Shown: in pieces, positions 63,291 to 64,000 of the stretch | Position numbering within the stretch: position 1 is the first letter of the stretch | Layout of the letters: the number at the start of each line of letters is the position of its first letter | DNA from: JAEUMD01 sp050246945 | GTDB taxonomy: Bacteria > Pseudomonadota > Alphaproteobacteria > Rhizobiales > Hyphomicrobiaceae | DNA: 64,000 nucleotides | NCBI GenBank assembly: GCA_050246945.1 | Contig: JBFWVC010000005.1 | Coordinates: 62,001 to 126,000, forward strand | Direction of reading: 5' to 3' | The notes under the pieces: model-generated | Databases searched by the model: none | What the model was told of the DNA's origin: nothing | Seen by the model: only the letters and a program-made list of their open reading frames with translations | Program-made: the position numbers and the translations under genes

Positions 63291-63590
63291 TCAGTAGCCC
63301 TTCTTCAACATGCTGCGCGGCACTTCGCCGGCATCGACCAGCGCGCGGATGCACCGCTGCGAGATGCCCTTTCCGGCAGCCTGCATGCAGCGGCGCAACT
63401 CCGTACCATAGAGCGAATAGCCGGGACAGAAGCGGTTGTAGTCAACCTTGCATGCCCGTCGCACGCGCGCGGAATAAGGACCGCTGTTGTCCGCCGCCAT
63501 GGCGGCTGTGGCAAATGTAAATGTGTTCATCGTATAGCCTGCAGTGGCCGCCATGACTGCGACAAGTGCGGCACGCATTGCTCTCTTCAT
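63291..63590 (-). CDS. Small secreted Cys-rich protein
   Basis: This 99-residue protein has a signal peptide (about 1-33, cleavage near AMA-AD) and a mature domain with four cysteines spaced C-x7-C ... C-x11-C (RACKVDYNRFC, RRCMQAAGK, SQRCIRALVDAGE). The pattern resembles the cysteine-rich GLG1-type repeat seen in small alphaproteobacterial exported proteins. The function is unknown. The start at 63590 was chosen for the basic MKRAMRAAL signal start. Confidence 0.7.
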   Translation of the reverse strand: MKRAMRAALVAVMAATAGYTMNTFTFATAAMAADNSGPYSARVRRACKVDYNRFCPGYSLYGTELRRCMQAAGKGISQRCIRALVDAGEVPRSMLKKGY

Positions 63591-63732
63591 CGGCTCGGTG
63601 ATCCTTGGCTGCATATCTGGCCGCATCCCTGCATGGCCAATCCAGCGCGTACTTAGTCTGAGATTGTGGCTTGCGCTAGTGCGACACGTATTCGTACCAA
63701 ACAGCGCTCGTGCGGATTGCACCAAAGTGCTG

Positions 63733-63835
63733 GAGCATGTTCAACTGAAGTGCGCAGCGGTTCAGCGTGAAGAACATTCTCAATTCAAAGACTTAGATCG
63801 TGTTCATGTGCCCATGCGACATGAACACGATCTAA
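63733..63835 (+). repeat. Family A repeat overlapping the der stop codon
   Basis: GAGCATGTTCAACTGAAG...GGTTCAGCGTGAAGAACATTCTC and AGATCGTGTTCATG...CATGAACACGATCTA. The right-end CTA (63832-63834) is the complement of the TAG stop of der. Confidence 0.85.
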
Positions 63836-64000
63836 GGCCGCTTGGCTTTTCCTCGACGCTCCCGGCCTGCGTAGGGGTTCTCGCCCTTCTTTAGGCTAAA
63901 CCGGACGGGCACTCCGGGCAGGCCGAAGACCTCCCGCAGGCTATTGGTTAAGTAACGAACGTACGATCGCGGCAACTCGGCCGGGCGGGAGCAGAAGGCG
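63832..64000 (-). CDS. der: GTPase Der (EngA), C-terminal end only
   Basis: The last 55 residues of a gene that continues beyond the window: SRPAELPRSYVRYLTNSLRE, then VFGLPGVPVRFSLKKGENPYAGR and a basic tail. The segments LPxSYxRYLxNSLRExFxLPGxPxR and KxGxNPYA are the conserved C-terminal KH-like end of Der, a double-GTPase ribosome assembly factor. The stop codon lies at the edge of a family A repeat. Confidence 0.88.
   Translation of the reverse strand, partial: AFCSRPAELPRSYVRYLTNSLREVFGLPGVPVRFSLKKGENPYAGRERRGKAKRP

Noticed and set aside
14638..63835. CRISPR array as an explanation of the recurring sequences
   Set aside because: The repeats are about 100 bases, self-pairing and spread kilobases apart, with no spacers and no cas genes.

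Overview
The window looks like chromosomal DNA from a methylotrophic alphaproteobacterium of the order Hyphomicrobiales, closest in flavour to Hyphomicrobium and relatives. This is inferred from gene content only: the N-methylglutamate synthase/gamma-glutamylmethylamide synthetase operon for methylamine use, a phasin, a membrane-anchored CycM-type cytochrome c, long-form PstC/PstA, a NosR/ApbE pair, and GC-rich coding DNA. No phage, plasmid, CRISPR array or intact insertion sequence was seen.

Layout. 1-4.8 kb: end of a truncated hemoglobin gene, then mgsA-mgsB-mgsC-gmaS behind a readable sigma70 promoter. 5.6-14.3 kb: phasin, eutBC, a bactofilin, an OmpA-domain protein, an alpha/beta hydrolase and two envelope proteins. 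14.9-18 kb: nosR-apbE without nosZ. 18.3-25.2 kb: a sulfotransferase, an uncharacterised exported protein, an SSS symporter, polA and a small ORF. 25.7-29.6 kb: trmO, tRNA-Arg(CCG) and an Mla/Mce lipid-transport operon (mlaEFD). 30.3-33.8 kb: a large caspase-like lipoprotein. 34.3-37.4 kb: modEABC (molybdate). 37.7-43.9 kb: pstSCAB-phoU-phoB with a Pho box. 44.5-48.1 kb: nudC, a copper/cytochrome-oxidase assembly cluster (DUF2946, a small ORF, PCuAC, SCO) and a DUF486 protein. 48.3-51.6 kb: SDR, pheA, kdsB and cycM. 51.9-59.8 kb: a Yej-type peptide ABC transporter with two tandem binding proteins. 59.9-64 kb: GST, a hypothetical protein, rlmJ, holC, a small Cys-rich protein and the 3' end of der.

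The most distinctive feature is three families of short intergenic repeats. Family A (about 100 bp, two hairpins in full copies) occurs at 11 sites, and two of those sites carry an extra first hairpin. Family B (about 145-155 bp, two hairpins) has three copies, one split by a family A copy. Family C (about 105-125 bp) has two copies. Every copy seen reads in the same orientation, nearly all are intergenic, and two family A copies supply the stop codon of the neighbouring gene. No transposase for them lies in the window.

As a whole the window is mostly housekeeping, nutrient-uptake and envelope genes with a methylotrophy operon. All identifications come from reading the sequence; no database search was run.
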